From assembly GCA_949987705.1 (NCBI GenBank), contig OX465281.1, positions 99,480,326 to 99,544,325 on the forward strand: 64,000 nt of DNA. Direction: 5' to 3'. Below are positions 1-12,760 of the stretch, piece after piece; the stretch's first letter is position 1, and each line of letters opens with the position of its first letter. The position numbers were made by a program, and so were the translations under genes. The DNA comes from Thereva unica (taxonomy: Eukaryota > Arthropoda > Insecta > Diptera > Therevidae). The notes beneath the pieces are model-generated. The model had not been told where the DNA came from. It did no database searches and worked only from the letters and a program-made list of their open reading frames with translations.

Positions 1-559
1 ATACGTTTGGAAACATGTTTAATTTACTTTAACTTTAATAACTTCTTTACCATTTATAATTATATTACAGACATTTAAGTAAGTGATATGTAGCAATATT
101 TTGCATCTGCACCTCCAAAAATTCTTCGTTTTGTAGCATTTTTCTCAAAAAATTATTAACCATAATTTTTTCTTTGCGCTTTAGATGCACCAAACTATTT
201 GTTAAAATAGTCGCATATCTACGGAAGAATAATCTATGCCGTATACTTTTCCAGGTAGTGAATTTTAAGGGGAAACCTCCTAAAAGCGGCCATTTTATAT
301 AAACAACCCCTCTAATTACTTAATTCCATGTAAATTTCAGTATTTTCTCTAATATTAATTTTCAAACACCCAAAACTATCAAAAAAGTCTTGATTTAGAC
401 AAATTTCTTTATTACTGCCTATTCACGTGTGTCTTTCGAGTATGCTATGCATACCGTACTACCGCCGAAGCAGCATGTGTGATAGCAGGAGTGATCTGCA
501 TTATTATTGTTGCATTGGCCGGGAAGAGGTTGAACGAACCGGAATATGGAAGAGGCGAT
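1..559. other. AT-rich non-coding stretch
   Basis: No coding pattern, tRNA or repeat structure is recognisable here. Short open frames on both strands lack any family resemblance. Confidence 0.5.
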
Positions 560-860
560 CCCAAGGAAGTATGAGTTCATTGCCACATGTCAGAGGAGGT
601 GGGACGAGCCTACTAAAGGCCAATCGACCTTAGACCCATAACAAACGTGGAGAAGTGGGTTATAAGGAAACATAGGGAAGTAACTTACTACCTCACGCAG
701 TTCTCATGGCCTATAGTCATGGAGGTTATAGGGCATACGTTCACCGCTTCAGGTTGGATAATTCAGCGTTCTGTCCGAAATGCCTGGACGATGAAAAAGA
801 CGTGAAGGATGTCCTTATCAAATGCCCGAGGTCTTCATGCTGGAAATAGTCGCTGAAGTG
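560..860 (+). pseudogene. LINE (non-LTR retrotransposon) C-terminal fragment, R1/Jockey-like
   Basis: Reading across two frameshifts and a stop gives pieces such as CQRRWDEPTKG, VEKWVIRKHREVTYYLTQF, HGGYRAYVHRFRL and FCPKCLDDE, then KDVLIKCPR. This is the order found at the C-terminus of R1/I/Jockey-type reverse-transcriptase proteins: the end of the RNase H-like region, a Trp/Arg-rich linker, an LTQ.L.GHG block, and a C-x2-C ... H/C zinc motif ending in CPR. The RT domain itself is absent, so this is a 5'-truncated copy, as usual for LINEs. Base composition is visibly less AT-rich than the flanks. The clade assignment is tentative. Confidence 0.6.
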
Positions 861-1926
861 TAGCTAGGATCTGAGAACGTCTCGGACCATATTAAAAGGT
901 CGGAGGATGTAGAAACTGACGCTACTGTCTGGGTGCACACTCCTAGCGCTGTCTCCTGTCGTAGGTATTGGCAGGCGGTTGCACATATTCCTTGTTGCTA
1001 ATCCGATGAAAGATCCTGACCATTCCCTCGTAAAATGGCTCTCGAGTTTCATCCTGCTCGAAGTGTCCCTGTGCTGCTATGTTGGCAGGTGAGGAGTCAT
1101 CAAGCTGCCCCTGCCATAGAATAAACCTGGCCATAGAATAAACCGTATACGACTATCAGTGCCACTGCATCCTATTTTACTCAGAATAAGAGAGGTACTC
1201 CCAGCTCATTAAGGGCACGATGACAATCCCATTCAAACTTAGGGTTGGTTCAATGTATTTTATTGCTCTGACTGCAAAACTTTTTGGACGAAAAGGTTGA
1301 AGGTACCGGTTAGCTCTAGCGATTCATTTTGGAAAAGACACCATAGGAACGATGATATTATTCCCTACGGAAATTCTCTTACTATAGTGCCCTCTCTAGC
1401 TTCCTCAAAATAAATGACCATTAATTTGCAAGTTCTCAACACAGAGTTGACTTACTAGTCGTAGTAAGAAATGTGTTCCTTACTATCAAGTCAACGCATT
1501 GTTGAAAGCTCTAGATATCGATTGCACAAGAGACAAGACAAGATGCCTGACGGTATAGCCGGGGCGTTAACAGCCATTTATAGTTTGGGTATAAACACAA
1601 TCTTGAAATCCTTTCAAAGGAATGGGCTATATTGGGCTTGCGAAATCGGAAAGTTGTAAGGTCACAGCCGCCTTGCTGCATTATGGAATAAATGACCTCT
1701 GCTCCATGAGACATGGTTTACTGACTAAGTAGGGGTATTAGCTGTTCAATAAAAACCGCGCTTTCTTAATCATAAAAAGTTATATTCAATAACAGCAGTA
1801 ACGCTGTCAAAGTTTCTACCAGTATTTGAAAGAAAGAATCGTTAGTCCTCTTTATAGATTCCTTCATTGGGCTTTTAAGGCGTGTACTGTAGTGTTTTGT
1901 GATATATCAAATGTTGCGAACTTTCT
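861..1926. other. Probable LINE 3' tail, then unassigned DNA
   Basis: The first roughly 280 bases keep the higher GC content of the adjoining LINE fragment and may be its 3' untranslated tail. The remainder shows no domain, hairpin or terminal repeat that I can identify. Confidence 0.35.
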
Positions 1927-2165
1927 TTTTTTTTTATGTGGTAGTGCTAAGCTCAGGAGTCACCCTTTGTACTACTAGTCCGTCATGTCATTTGTCACGT
2001 CATGGTGGAATGTCTAGCAGTAAGCTTAGTACGGGGGAGGGGTGGGGGGAATAGGTTAGGGATTATAAAGGTACGGGAGGGTATTGAAGAAGGTGGTGAT
2101 GAACCCTGCGTTTGAACTCTTGGATGTTGTAGGAGCTCGGAAATACCGACTGCGAGAGAATGTGA
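1927..2165 (-). repeat. SINE-like repeat B, copy 1
   Basis: On the plus strand the copy opens with a T run followed by ATGTGGTAG, so its A-rich tail lies on the minus strand. Within it are blocks shared with three other places in the window (about 11470-11760, 15066-15360 and 44395-44668): a CACCCTTTGTACTAC block, an AGTAAGCTTAG block, and a GGAGCTCGGAAATACCGACTG-type block. The tail is also shared with the tRNA-headed SINE A copies. No tRNA-like head is clear in family B, so calling it a SINE rests on the shared tail. Confidence 0.55.
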
Positions 2166-2715
2166 AATCTCACATTTTGGCATATAAAATGAAATCGCCT
2201 TACGGGGGAGATTTCAATGAAATCTCGATCGAAATCTTTCTAATGACTATTCAGCATGTGTACTTAGCATGGGGAAATTTCTCAGCTGTAAAATTTTTTT
2301 GACAGTTCGATTTTGTTATTTTGAAATTGTCTACTTTTAACATTTAAAATGGAGCTTAAATGAATGTTTATATTTTTTCCATATTTTGAAGCCTATTCTT
2401 TCCAAATTCCTCAGTTTGTTGATATAATTAAGTTTTTAAAATTTTGTGTGCAAGTTTGTCATGACAAGCGAAAACTGCTTGGTGCGATGTAAACACATTT
2501 AGATTTCGCCAAATCGTTTTATCGAAACCTGCGGATTTCAAGTGCGATGGAAACACGGTATTACTTCTTTTAACAATTTTGATCTACTGTTAACTTTCCT
2601 TCTACCGTGGGTTCACAGGTGACGCTCATTTTACTGATTATTGAATACTTGTTGATTATATAAACTCAATTTACTTGCTATAAAATTCCTCGCAAAAATG
2701 TATCACTACAACTTA
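2166..2715. other. Unassigned intergenic DNA
   Basis: AT-rich with a few short self-complementary stretches (around 2160-2240). No gene or classifiable element seen. Confidence 0.4.
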
Positions 2716-2890
2716 AGGCTGAAGCAGAACCAATCCGTTCCGTCCGCTCCGCACGTTTTTCCTTTGTTCTTTTTGACATTCCGTCCGCTTGATTGTGGCT
2801 ACCGTTCCGTTCGTCTCATGGAACGTTTATGGAAATGTCAAATTTCCAACTTTTAAAAACGGACGGAACGGATTGGTTCTGCTTGAGCCT
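2716..2890. mobile_element. MITE, PIF/Harbinger-like, TTA target duplication
   Basis: The ends are inverted repeats. The left end reads AGGCTGAAGCAGAACCAATC and continues to CGTTCCGTCCG; the right end is its near-exact reverse complement with one change near the tip. Both sides are flanked directly by TTA. A 175-bp size, no coding capacity and a 3-bp TTA duplication are the usual marks of PIF/Harbinger-derived MITEs. The superfamily is inferred from the duplication only. Confidence 0.75.
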
Positions 2891-2974
2891 TTATTTTTAA
2901 TTTAGTGCACATTTCTTCTCTCGCGTGAAACCTATTTTTGCTATGTGACTTTTTCAATACACAATACAAACAAT

Positions 2975-3420
2975 ATATTTTTTTATTCCTTATATTTTAT
3001 TATTATTTTTTTATTTATTTATTTATTATTATTATTAGATTAGGATTACAAATACATTATTTTTACTTTTTCAACACCCTCACTCAGTCAGCGAAGCTGG
3101 TATGAGAGTTGGGGAGCCCTCATTCATCAGTAAATATCACAATTAAAACCTTAGAAGTGCTATTAACAAAGTCTATATCACAAAAGAACAATAAAGAAAA
3201 GGAGAAAAAAAGAAAACAATAAAAGTTAGAAAGAAGTAAATAAAAATTAATAAATAAAAGTTAAATAGAAGTAAATTAAAATAATAAATAGATATTATTA
3301 AATAAAAAAAATAAAAATAAATAGAAATAATTAAATAAAAAATTAAAATTAATAAATAGAAATTATATTAAATAGAAATTATTAAATAAAAATTATTAAA
3401 TTAAAATTAAAGCACAAACA
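2975..3420. repeat. Low-complexity A/T tract
   Basis: The stretch is built of imperfect TTATT and AAATAAA/AAATAGAA runs interrupted at 3040-3180. It could be decayed simple-sequence DNA; no gene is visible. Confidence 0.6.
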
Positions 3421-3839
3421 GGAGGACAATGCTTTTAATTATTCTGATTAAATTACAGGTGAGTTGAAATATTGTCCAAATTACAGCAGATTTATTAAAA
3501 GGAGAAAATATGTGGACAAATTAATTTTTTTACCTTTCAAACATATTGAATTAGATTCCATTAATATGTTTGAGAATACAGTCATTATTTTTTTAAATTT
3601 TACGTCATAATATTATTTTAAATTTTTAAAAAAATATTTAAGAATCTATTATGACTGCCAAGTTGACAGTGTACTCACTCGCGTTCATCGAACTTTATTT
3701 GAAATGCCACCAACTATACACCCATAAAGGCACAATTTTCATGAATTCTAATACCTGTATTTCCCCTGCGCTTGGTAAATGTGTATTGATTGATTAACAC
3801 ACTTCCCTCAAGAGAGGGGTAAATTGCCTGCATATTGAA

Positions 3840-4110
3840 CAGCAAAGCTGGCCTCTTATATTACCGCGCCAGGCAGCCGTTTGCGAGCAGGAAGACCCTT
3901 TATAACTTGAAATTTCGATTTAACGTCGCATGCTATCTCTTTCGGCCCCGCAGAATGAATATTTCGAACGAAAAAGGGAAGACCGTTCGGTTCGACCAGC
4001 CTCAAAGCCTGTCCCGAATACATGCACGGTGCAGCCATCTGCGGTGCCATGTGTGCAAGTCCATTGAAACAATTTCTCAGGGAGTTACAGGGGTGAGACA
4101 AAGTCGCGCG
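3840..4110. promoter_or_regulatory. GC-richer island upstream of the putative first exon
   Basis: This 270-bp stretch has far more CpG and a higher GC content than the flanking DNA. It lies about 0.7 kb upstream of a strong splice donor at 4779/4780. Open frames cross it on both strands, but neither resembles a known family. It may be promoter or 5'UTR sequence of the Sp-family gene; this is inferred from position and composition only. Confidence 0.3.
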
Positions 4111-4539
4111 TCCCCTTTTAGCAACGTGAAGCCAGTTTCGAACGAAGTATTTTAAGCATTTTCTATTCGCATAAGCCAAAAGAAAACAGGCGAATATCGC
4201 GATCTCTGTCTGCCGAGAGGCAGTAAGCCATCAAACTACTGCAAATTATTAAAATTGCTGAGTCGCATACATACGTATTGGACCTGCCCAGGCTTCGTGT
4301 TGTTTTCGAGGGAATATAATTACGCGGCGTTGACTTTGAGATAATTGGGAAAACTGAGCAAGAATCTAAATAAATTTCCAAAATATCTGTCAAAAATTGA
4401 TATCGGGTTAATATCTTGATTAGTTTTCTTAAGTGCCTAGTGCTAGGATAAGGATTTATCGATTTTTTGTCTTTCTTTTTTACATTGCGTGAAGAGACTT
4501 CCATACATACATTGTTAATGAGTGCCAAGGCGAGCTAAA

Positions 4540-4779
4540 ATCCCTGAAAAAGGTGTTATTTTCAAGAGAATTATGGTGAAAAAACCCGGTATTAATTTAG
4601 TGAAAACCATTTATGTGGACCTCGATTGCATAAAATAATAATTTAAATTTGTGCTGCGAGTGGACTGTAGATAAGACAAAAGATTTATATATTCATTCCA
4701 TTGTCAATGTGTGCGAACTGAAAAGTATGGTAGCAATCCAAATGCGTGGAACTAAAAAGTGGCAGTAAATATAATTCAG
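4540..4779 (+). other. Candidate non-coding first exon (5'UTR) of the Sp-family gene
   Basis: The segment ends in TAATTCAG followed at 4780 by GTGAGTTGAG, a near-perfect splice donor. Upstream sequence has stops in all frames and short A-rich runs typical of insect leaders. The next convincing acceptor on the strand is at 17431 (a pyrimidine-rich run ending in CAACAG), just before a candidate ATG at 17441. The left limit is arbitrary. The link to the gene is inference. Confidence 0.35.
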
Positions 4780-6790
4780 GTGAGTTGAGTGCTTTTATTA
4801 TTATTATTGCTATAAAAAGTGATATTCTAAAATGGAGCTCCTTAAATAGGCCGGGAATAGTTTGATTAGCGAATTAATATCAATACAAGGCCACGCTCTC
4901 TAGTGGGTGTACCAATTCTATACCATTATGGGCGGGGGCTTAAGAGTGTGTTGGTACTTTTCACTCCACCAAACTCCGATCTGAAAGGCTCAAACGCTGC
5001 CTCTAGCAACTCGGGGTATTAATTTTGGGGCTTCCAAAACGCGAAATCATCTCCATTAAGGCACGGGTTTATTTATTTTGAACATTCCTCGTTAAGCATT
5101 TTCCACTACATATTTAAATTTCCTTTATTTTTTTTAATCGTCAATTAACGTACAAATCGTTTTAGAATTAAAAGTTATGCAAATAAATATAATGTGGCTT
5201 AATTTGAGGTGTAATATGTTTTTCAAATAAAAAAAAATGTTTGTATTCAAATTGATTAAATCGAAAAAGAAAAAAGAATTACTTCAGTTAGAGAGGGAAT
5301 TTCACACGCACACGTTGGCTGCATACTTTTTTCAGTGTAAAACGCAACCTATACGTTCCTGATGAAATAAACAACCGAGGGCTCACACAAAAGCGAGGGA
5401 AACCAAAGAGGTCAACTACAGTAATGGCCAAAATAAAAGACAACTATGCACCACACAATTTGTTGTCTTTAATAAGAAAAAAAAACTAAATATGAATAAA
5501 AATATGACGACCTTATTACTTTTAATAAAAGAAAGTGTTTTATTCCAAAATATGCATAGGTATATTTATTTACTTACACGAAAGAAGTGTAAGGTTTTCG
5601 AATGTGCTTATAAACGAATTGAGACGTAGCTTAATAATTTGAATTTTAATTGGAAGTAATTTAAGATTAGTGCCATAAATGCCAAATTTTTTATGTTTTT
5701 AATGAGTGATGTAAAAAAATGTGGTTTATTTGGTATTCAAAGTGAAACTTTTATATTTTTATGCAGAAGACCATTCTAATCCGGAATTATATCGGGGTTT
5801 TCAGATAATAGATAATTTTTAGAAAAATTAGTTTAAATATTTTGTGTTGTGCACTGGCTCAAAGATGTTTTCGAATATCTCTCTATGTATGCATATTCGA
5901 AAATCAAAACGGCCGGTTATCTCTATTCTTTTTGCTTGCCTAAAGAGAAACAATCAATTAAAAATATTACAGATTCCATAAATATATTTATATTTCACAA
6001 ACAGTAAAACGAAAATCCATAATTGAGTTGATAAAAATTTGTATCGTGTGTTAGAAATGGTTTTTTTAATAGAATACACAATACTTAAGATGGACTAGAG
6101 GCAGGACCAAATCCTGCGACGTGTGGTGCGACTAGATGCAAAAGGGGCAGTAATTTTAAGCGGTCCCAAAAGAACTATAGCAAAAGGATGTTCGTAAAAG
6201 GTCATGTCTCTGCTTCTGTTTCGTTATAAATAAATTTTTAGAACTACAAATTGCCAAAAAAATTTCGTTCAGCATAACACAGTTATGCTTCTTCTAAACG
6301 AAGTCACTCAAGCTCCTTAATATCATATAAAAGAATATACATTAACCTATAAGACGAACCGAATTACGTTGCTCTACGATAATTATTCGTCTAGGAGTGT
6401 TTCAAGTTTGAGTAAATATTTACTTAAGTAAAATACTTGTTTTTCTTTCGTAAGCATCCTGTGGCTTAGTGGATAGTGGGGATAGCCCCCTCTCTAGAAC
6501 AATTTTTTTCTCCAAACCCATCCAGGAATCACCGCTGGAAATATTTTAGCCACATAGTCCAACAGAGGATACAAGCTGCGAATTAGGGGATATGAGTTTT
6601 TTAAATCTTTAAAACGACGATTTATACGGGAAAATCTACAATATCATTTTTTGTAGATAATCGCATGATTTACAAACTTTGGAAACAATATTTTGCAATA
6701 GGATTTGCCGTTAGATTTTTTAAAAAAGTTTCGTGAGTTGACATTTACGTAGAGATCTGTTAGAATTTTGCTCTAACGACTGGACTATTA
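4780..6790. other. Intronic/intergenic DNA, no recognised feature
   Basis: AT-rich, without domain similarity or clear terminal repeats. Possibly the start of a 12.6-kb first intron. Confidence 0.35.
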
Positions 6791-6910
6791 GGCTGCTCGC
6801 ACACTGCATCAGAATTTGTACGATTTTGTGCGAATTCTGATGAAATTGCATGCTATTTCATCGGAATTCGCACAAATTCGTACAAATTCTGATCCAGTGT
6901 GCGAGCAGCC
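6791..6910. mobile_element. Palindromic MITE, PIF/Harbinger-like, TTA target duplication
   Basis: A 120-bp near-perfect palindrome. The left end GGCTGCTCGCACACTG is mirrored at the right end as CAGTGTGCGAGCAGCC, with TTA directly outside both ends. The arms run inward through an ATCAGAATTTGTACGA block almost to the centre, so the whole element can fold into one hairpin. Confidence 0.8.
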
Positions 6911-8511
6911 TTAGGAATAAACTATTTCTAAGCGAATTGACTGCTTTACCTACTGCAGACATATTTTTCCAAATTTTTTTACAAACGCATATGGTTGAAA
7001 ATACTAGGTGCAATAATTATACCAATTTATGTTCCAGTAATTTCTCCTGCATAAAAGGGGAGACTTTTTAATTCTCTTCGTACAGGATAGTGCACGACGT
7101 TTTAGTTCCAGGTTGTCTTTTTCCATGTCAAACTATACCAAGCACAACGACTAAAAATAGTTTTTTATTTAATTTAAATCATTGTTAACTTCTTGATTTG
7201 CAAGAAGGTGTCCAAAAGTTGCTTCTTTACTTTTCGGTTTCCGCTCACTATTCAAGTAAATACATGAACTGACCAACTTTATAGCTGAATGGGTTCCGAA
7301 AAAACAGGATTAAAAATGGTAACAACTGTTCAAAAAGTAACTAGAAACTAATATCGCCATGTCTGTATCTGGAGTAAGATATCGGTAGATTTTGCTTTAA
7401 TTATAATTTGTTTGTTAGAAAAGTTTGTTCGTATTTTTCAGTGCGAATTGCTAATCGGACCACTTCTTAGTAACAGCTAGATTTAGATGATAACTGTCCA
7501 CGCAAATAAAAAAGAAAACAAAAAAATTTTTTTGACGTTGATCCTATCCAAGAATAGATTGTATTGGAGAGATATCAGGCAAACCTATCAGAAAGGATAG
7601 GTGCAAAAATAAATAATACAGATACTGAAAACGATACTGACAGACTGAGGAAAGACACACAGCAAAAGTTAGCGAATAGTACGACGTGAAATGCCAAGCA
7701 TGTGTAGACACGAGCAGTAGAAAAAATATACATATGTACATAGAGAGACCGATGCGCCGAAAGGAGGGGCAACAAAGAACAGCAAAAAGCTGTAGGAAAA
7801 AGAAAAGAAAATTCCTTAGCAATTACATTCAGAGGAATACTTTGCACAAAACAAAACACGGAAGCGCATATAAAGAAGCCAGCTTCCTTAAAAAAGGCTT
7901 CAAGCCATCCTCCGATATATGCAGAACAAAACAAGTCACAGGCACCGAAGACGTAACAAAAAGTGGAAGGAATTGATAACATCCCATTATAGTTGATCCA
8001 TCAAGGAAGCGAATTATGACAGCTATTATAAACAAACCACTATGGAGAAGAAGCGTGCTGTTCCAATGACAAGATTGATTTGCCACAACTGAATGATCCA
8101 CCTGAGTCATTTGGGGCCTACGTGGATGGAACTCCTTCACTGTTCAAACATTTTTTAATACTTATTTTATTTCGTTCCGGTGAGTGCAGCTAGGCGCACT
8201 GGGTTCCAGCTAGTTACTAATATAATTCAACATTAACTATAGAAAAAAAAAATAGTATACTTTCCAATATTTTGGAGAAGCAGACACGCAGAGCCCCAAA
8301 ATGCCTTCATGCCACCTGCAACATGCACGGTACGATACCGTATCTGCCCGTCTGTGACCTTCTTTCATTTCTGAACGTACTGTCAGACTTGGGCCATATC
8401 TCAAATTGTAGCTCTTGATCAAGAGACCTAAAACTGAGAAAATGGTCTGGAAATTCCAACCGGAAGTATATTTAACGACAAAGAAGAGATTTCTAATAAT
8501 GTACATATATC
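6911..8511. other. Unassigned DNA
   Basis: Open frames of about 90-135 codons overlap on both strands at 7544-8140. They contain no domain or motif that I recognise and look like chance frames in purine-skewed sequence. Confidence 0.35.
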
Positions 8512-8590
8512 AGTAACCTAGAGCTAAGGCGCTGGAATCCTATCCCGGGGAATCAAGTTCAATCCTCGGCGAAGCAATGGTGAAATATAA
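8512..8590 (+). repeat. tRNA-like relic, possible SINE head
   Basis: A TAACCTAGAGCTAAGGCGCTGG stretch resembles a Pol III A-box region. About 30 bases on, GTTCAATCC resembles a degenerate B box (GGTTCGANTCC). The spacing fits a tRNA, but the acceptor stem does not pair, so this is not a functional tRNA. No SINE body follows that I can align. Confidence 0.3.
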
Positions 8591-9863
8591 TTTTGTTTTA
8601 CTTCGGTGGAACATATTTTGAATCTATCACTAAATTATATTATTTAATAATGATACTCAGGAGAACATAAACATTTACTTAATTAAAAGTGAACAAATAT
8701 CATTTTCTTGATTTTTTATGGTCATCCAGTCTGAAGTGTTGATCAACAGAAAGAATACCATGAAAAAGCGTAACTAGTGGCTAGTCTGTAGGCACAACAT
8801 CCTACTAGTTTATATTAAAGGGAACAAATTTGGGATTTAACAATTAGCTTTGTGGCCATAAAGGGTGCCATTAGCACAATCAGAAGACCGGTTCTTGTTT
8901 GATTGCGTTGGTCAAGTAGCATTGGACGTAGTTAGTACTTAGTTGGTGGACCGCTGGATAAAACGACACCCTCATTTGGAATGGTCGATGACTATACGTG
9001 TGCATTTATAGATGTCCATTTCTGTAGCGCGAGCGTGCATACCTCTGGCGAGCGAATATTTGGAGAGAATAAGGTCCATTTGTTTGCTATGCATGCTAGA
9101 TGCGGCAGGTATATGATTTTCATAAAATTAACCAACAAAATTAGTTTTGCTCGGGTCATGCGTTCGATTAAGCGTGGTAGTGGCCAGGCCGTGCAGGCGT
9201 AAATATGTAAGTAAATACGTAAATTTTAAAGTTCATGGCATAAACTCTAGCCCCCCCGGATATTGAGTTAATACGCCACCATTCACCCAAGAAGATACGC
9301 TGCTTTTGCGAGATGTAAACAAATCAACCAAAAAAATATAACGATCTGCTTAATTTTCTGATATTTATTCCTTTTTATATAGCAGTTATGTTTGATTCCT
9401 ATCACTTCACTTGCCTGAAAACGAATTCCACGCGGAACTTTGGTTCCCTTAGCTTCTATTATAAATTAATCGCACTAATTACAATAATAATTAATTACTT
9501 TAAAATTGAGTTTTTTATACAATTACTTATACTTTTCTACAAACGATAGATTAAAGCCATAAAAATTTCACGTTCAGGGGGTTTACACGACACAGCCGTT
9601 CCGTGATAGTTTATATTACTATGATCAAAACTAAATACAACGTTTGGATCAATATAGTATAATACCCTTGACACATTCCGCCCCCATAATGAAAGTAACT
9701 TTAATTATCGTGGCAAAAATCCATCATAATGAAAGTCCAAAATGAAAGTATTTTACCTTTATTTGGACTGTAGTTTCGGTTAAGTGACATCTGTTGGAAA
9801 ACTAGAAACTTCATTTTAAAACATAATAAATTTCTTTGACGTTAGTTAATCAACAATTACTAA
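8591..9863. other. Unassigned DNA
   Basis: No gene seen. A CATAATGAAAGT motif recurs around 9690-9740. Confidence 0.35.
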
Positions 9864-10594
9864 GGCCGTTTGCCAAAATACCATTTCGAATTTTTCACCT
9901 TTCCCAAGGCACTTCGATATTCTAAAGTGTGCCAAAATCCCAATTCACACATTTCAATGACAGTTAAAAAATTCAGTAAAAATGGACGACAAAACAAACA
10001 TTTGTTGAAAATTTTTAATATTTTATTATTTTAGATTAGATTGTTAGATTGTTTATTCTTCTTCTTTTAAATGAATGATTGAGCGTTACCCCTAATTGCA
10101 ATATTTTTTTAGTTTCTTCCTGCAAAACTAAAAGTATTGTACTAAAATGTTGTCTGCTTGCGAGTGTTTAAAACCATAAATAATTAATAACTGGTTTCCA
10201 GTTATGTTTTGTTTTTATATTTTTACTTTTATTTCGTGTTTTCCAGTTGATAATAAGATATCAGACAAGCATATTTGGGTGGAAAAAAAAATCAGAGAAA
10301 GATTTTGTTTGCATAGTATTTTTCTCTAAACATTTGTCATCTCCGTTTAGCTAAGCAACAAATTTATTATTTTAAGTAAAATCTTCTTTGCATTTCCTTT
10401 TTCCCATAATTTGTTGTTATTACTTGTTTACTTTTTTAAATTTACTTAACGGCTGACTTGATTAAAGTACAAACTGAAATGTTTATAATAATTTAAGCAT
10501 TTCCATAGACGCAAACCGTCGAAAATCAAATTTACCAATTGAAATGGGTTTTCCATACAAATTGACATTTGAATTGCTATTTTGGCACAGACCC
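9864..10594. mobile_element. Non-autonomous element with TAA target duplication
   Basis: The left end GGCCGTTTGCCAAAATACCA and the reverse complement of the right end, GGGTCTGTGCCAAAATAGCA, match at 15 of 20 positions. TAA flanks both sides (9861-9863 and 10595-10597). The 731-bp interior has no coding frame. The 3-bp duplication and GG..TG.GCC-type tip suggest PIF/Harbinger; this is inference. Confidence 0.65.
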
Positions 10595-11469
10595 TAAGGA
10601 TGTTTTCTTTAGTACTTTAAACAATATTTTTAAAAATATTACAAATTAAAACAATTTCTGATAGCTTAGAGCGCTGAATATGGGTTTTGCTTCTCACTCC
10701 TTTTTTAAAACCTTTTTTTCTTCTATTTTTCACCACTTACCTCATGTACGTTTCTACTGTTACCTTGCCGGTTTAGACGCCACGCCACTTTTCCCTTCAT
10801 TCACAAAGTTCAATAGTAAGAATAGCTACAGTAGTCTTCGTTTTCTTTGCTTATAGATTTTTTTAAATGCATTGTGTTTACATTCGTATTTACTGCCATT
10901 TCTGAGTTGATATCTCAAATCAGAAAATATTTTGGATTTTTACTCCCATTTGGCTAGCATACACAGACCATAACGTCAACACTACAAAACCGGTTTTCTG
11001 GACAGAGGCGCAAAAGGAAGAGAAAGTTGTTGTAACTTTTTGAACAGAAATATCTGGCGTGAAAACTAGCGCATGCACAAACGTATCTTCTTCTTTTTTG
11101 GGTTTGATGTTGGATCAGCGTTGCCACTTAGTGGTTTTACCTAGAACTAGTGGTTAGACTTGCTTTTAGTGGAAAAAATCGTATCTAGTAGCTAAGTGGG
11201 TTTTTTGGTGATAAGAGGAATGTGTTGACCATGTACTAAAGACTAAACCATAATAAAGCTAATGATTCACTTAAATAAGATCCAAGAGTTTTATTGTCAA
11301 AGCTGACAACCAAACATACCAATACATTTTCGTATGAAGCTCTGCAGTTTAGAGGCGCATCAGGAGTAACTTGATCGGCCACTTTTGCTATTTCATTACT
11401 AATTTTCCCACATTCGAACACCACCGATGTTGAAGGCTTCAGCAGCATGAACATTGTCAAGAATAAATG
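10595..11469. other. Unassigned DNA
   Basis: Nothing recognised. Confidence 0.35.
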
Positions 11470-11760
11470 AAAGTCTAACCTCAGGTGTCACCCTTTACAT
11501 TAACGTCGTTCATGTCATGGTGTCAATGTTAAGTAGCAAGCTTAGTTCGAAGAATAGAAAAAGGATAGGATAGATTAAAGAAAGTCTAGGGATGCATGAG
11601 GAGGTGGCAGTGAACCTAAAGTTTGAATTCTAGATATATGTATGAGTTCAGAGTCAACCGTCGGGGTTAGGGAAGATATCCTCGTTGGAGTCTTACGCCT
11701 TCAAGACTACCAGGCGGGAGCAAGGAGATGTGTCGTCCGCTAGCTAAAGACCCCACTTTA
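11470..11760 (-). repeat. SINE-like repeat B, copy 2 (decayed)
   Basis: Shares the GTGTCACCCTTT, GTAGCAAGCTTAGTTCGAAG and TTTGAATTCTAGAT blocks with the copies at 1927, 15066 and 44395, in the same order and spacing. It is more diverged and lacks the T-run tail. Confidence 0.5.
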
Positions 11761-12389
11761 GTGAAACTTTGGTACTCCAATTAACCAGTTAAGTCAACAA
11801 GATGCGTTATTAGAACCGCATATACCCATAGAATACGGCTAATGGCCCGGCTTCCTTACCCCAGCTCGAATATGTTCAGTTCAATCCATATAAGTGGATT
11901 CACCGGCTAAGGTTATGTTCTGTTTGTGTTTGAAATGGTTGTTGGTTTATCCTCAGTTGAATATGTGGAAAATATATGCGAACTGAGGTTATTTCAAAAT
12001 TCATTTCACCAATTTGTCCGAATTTCGAGTTCGGTCGATGTAGCCAGGGTATAATCATAATTTTATAGCATTTAGTAGTCATTTTTTTAATTAGTTTCAT
12101 TATTTACGCTTAAACAGCACCTTTCAACCATTAAGTTTGAAGAAATTCAGATTAAGTGGAATATTTATTTACTTTCCCCGAAGAGGAAAATATTTTAATG
12201 GTTTTCTGGTCGCTTTAAAAGTCGTATCTAGAGGTATCTTGAGGAAAGATTTGTTCATGCTCGAGGTGTGCATACACAACTCAAAGAAAATGTGTAAGGC
12301 GGGCTTAATACTATCAAAATTAAAGTAACTGTTGAGCATTGCTACGTTATAAATTTTAAATAACAGCGAATGTTGACTAACCTAACATT
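11761..12389. other. Unassigned DNA
   Basis: No feature recognised. A short inverted repeat at 11925-11990 is weak. Confidence 0.35.
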
Positions 12390-12760
12390 GGTCCCACAAT
12401 CAAGGTAAAGGGACACGAGTTTGATGTGGTAAAATCATTTACCTACCTTGGGTCAATAGTAGCAGCTGACAATAGAAACACGCGCACGACTGCCAAAAGC
12501 CAACAAAGGCCTACTATAGCCTGTCAAAGCTCTTTAAATCCAAACATCTAACCATTACGTCTGCACTTTTACTATATAAGACGATGGTCTTACCGGTTCT
12601 CACACATGCATCCGAAACGTGGGTGCTTAGCAAAGAAAGGATGGCATAGACCAAGACGCTTATAGCTTAGGGATGCCAAACTGGCTGACATCGGGACCAG
12701 TGGAGAGAACAGTGCGATAGGCCAGGACCGGATCCCGGTTGTAAAGCCTTTAAAGAAAAA
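12390..12760 (+). pseudogene. LINE reverse-transcriptase C-terminal fragment
   Basis: In one frame the sequence reads KVKGHEFDVVKSFTYLGSIV, then AADNRN. In shifted frames it continues into matches to the LxTKxxLYKTxVxPVLTxASExWVL block that ends many RTE/CR1-like LINE proteins. Several frameshifts and stops are present and the catalytic RT core is missing. It is a dead scrap in the putative first intron. Confidence 0.6.

Noticed and set aside
3835..4179. Overlapping 106-107-codon frames on both strands
   Set aside because: Neither shows a domain, codon pattern or splice context. Higher GC content lowers stop frequency by chance.
7544..8140. Frames of 90-135 codons on the minus strand with hydrophobic runs
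   Set aside because: Purine/pyrimidine skew explains the hydrophobic composition; no motif and no start context.
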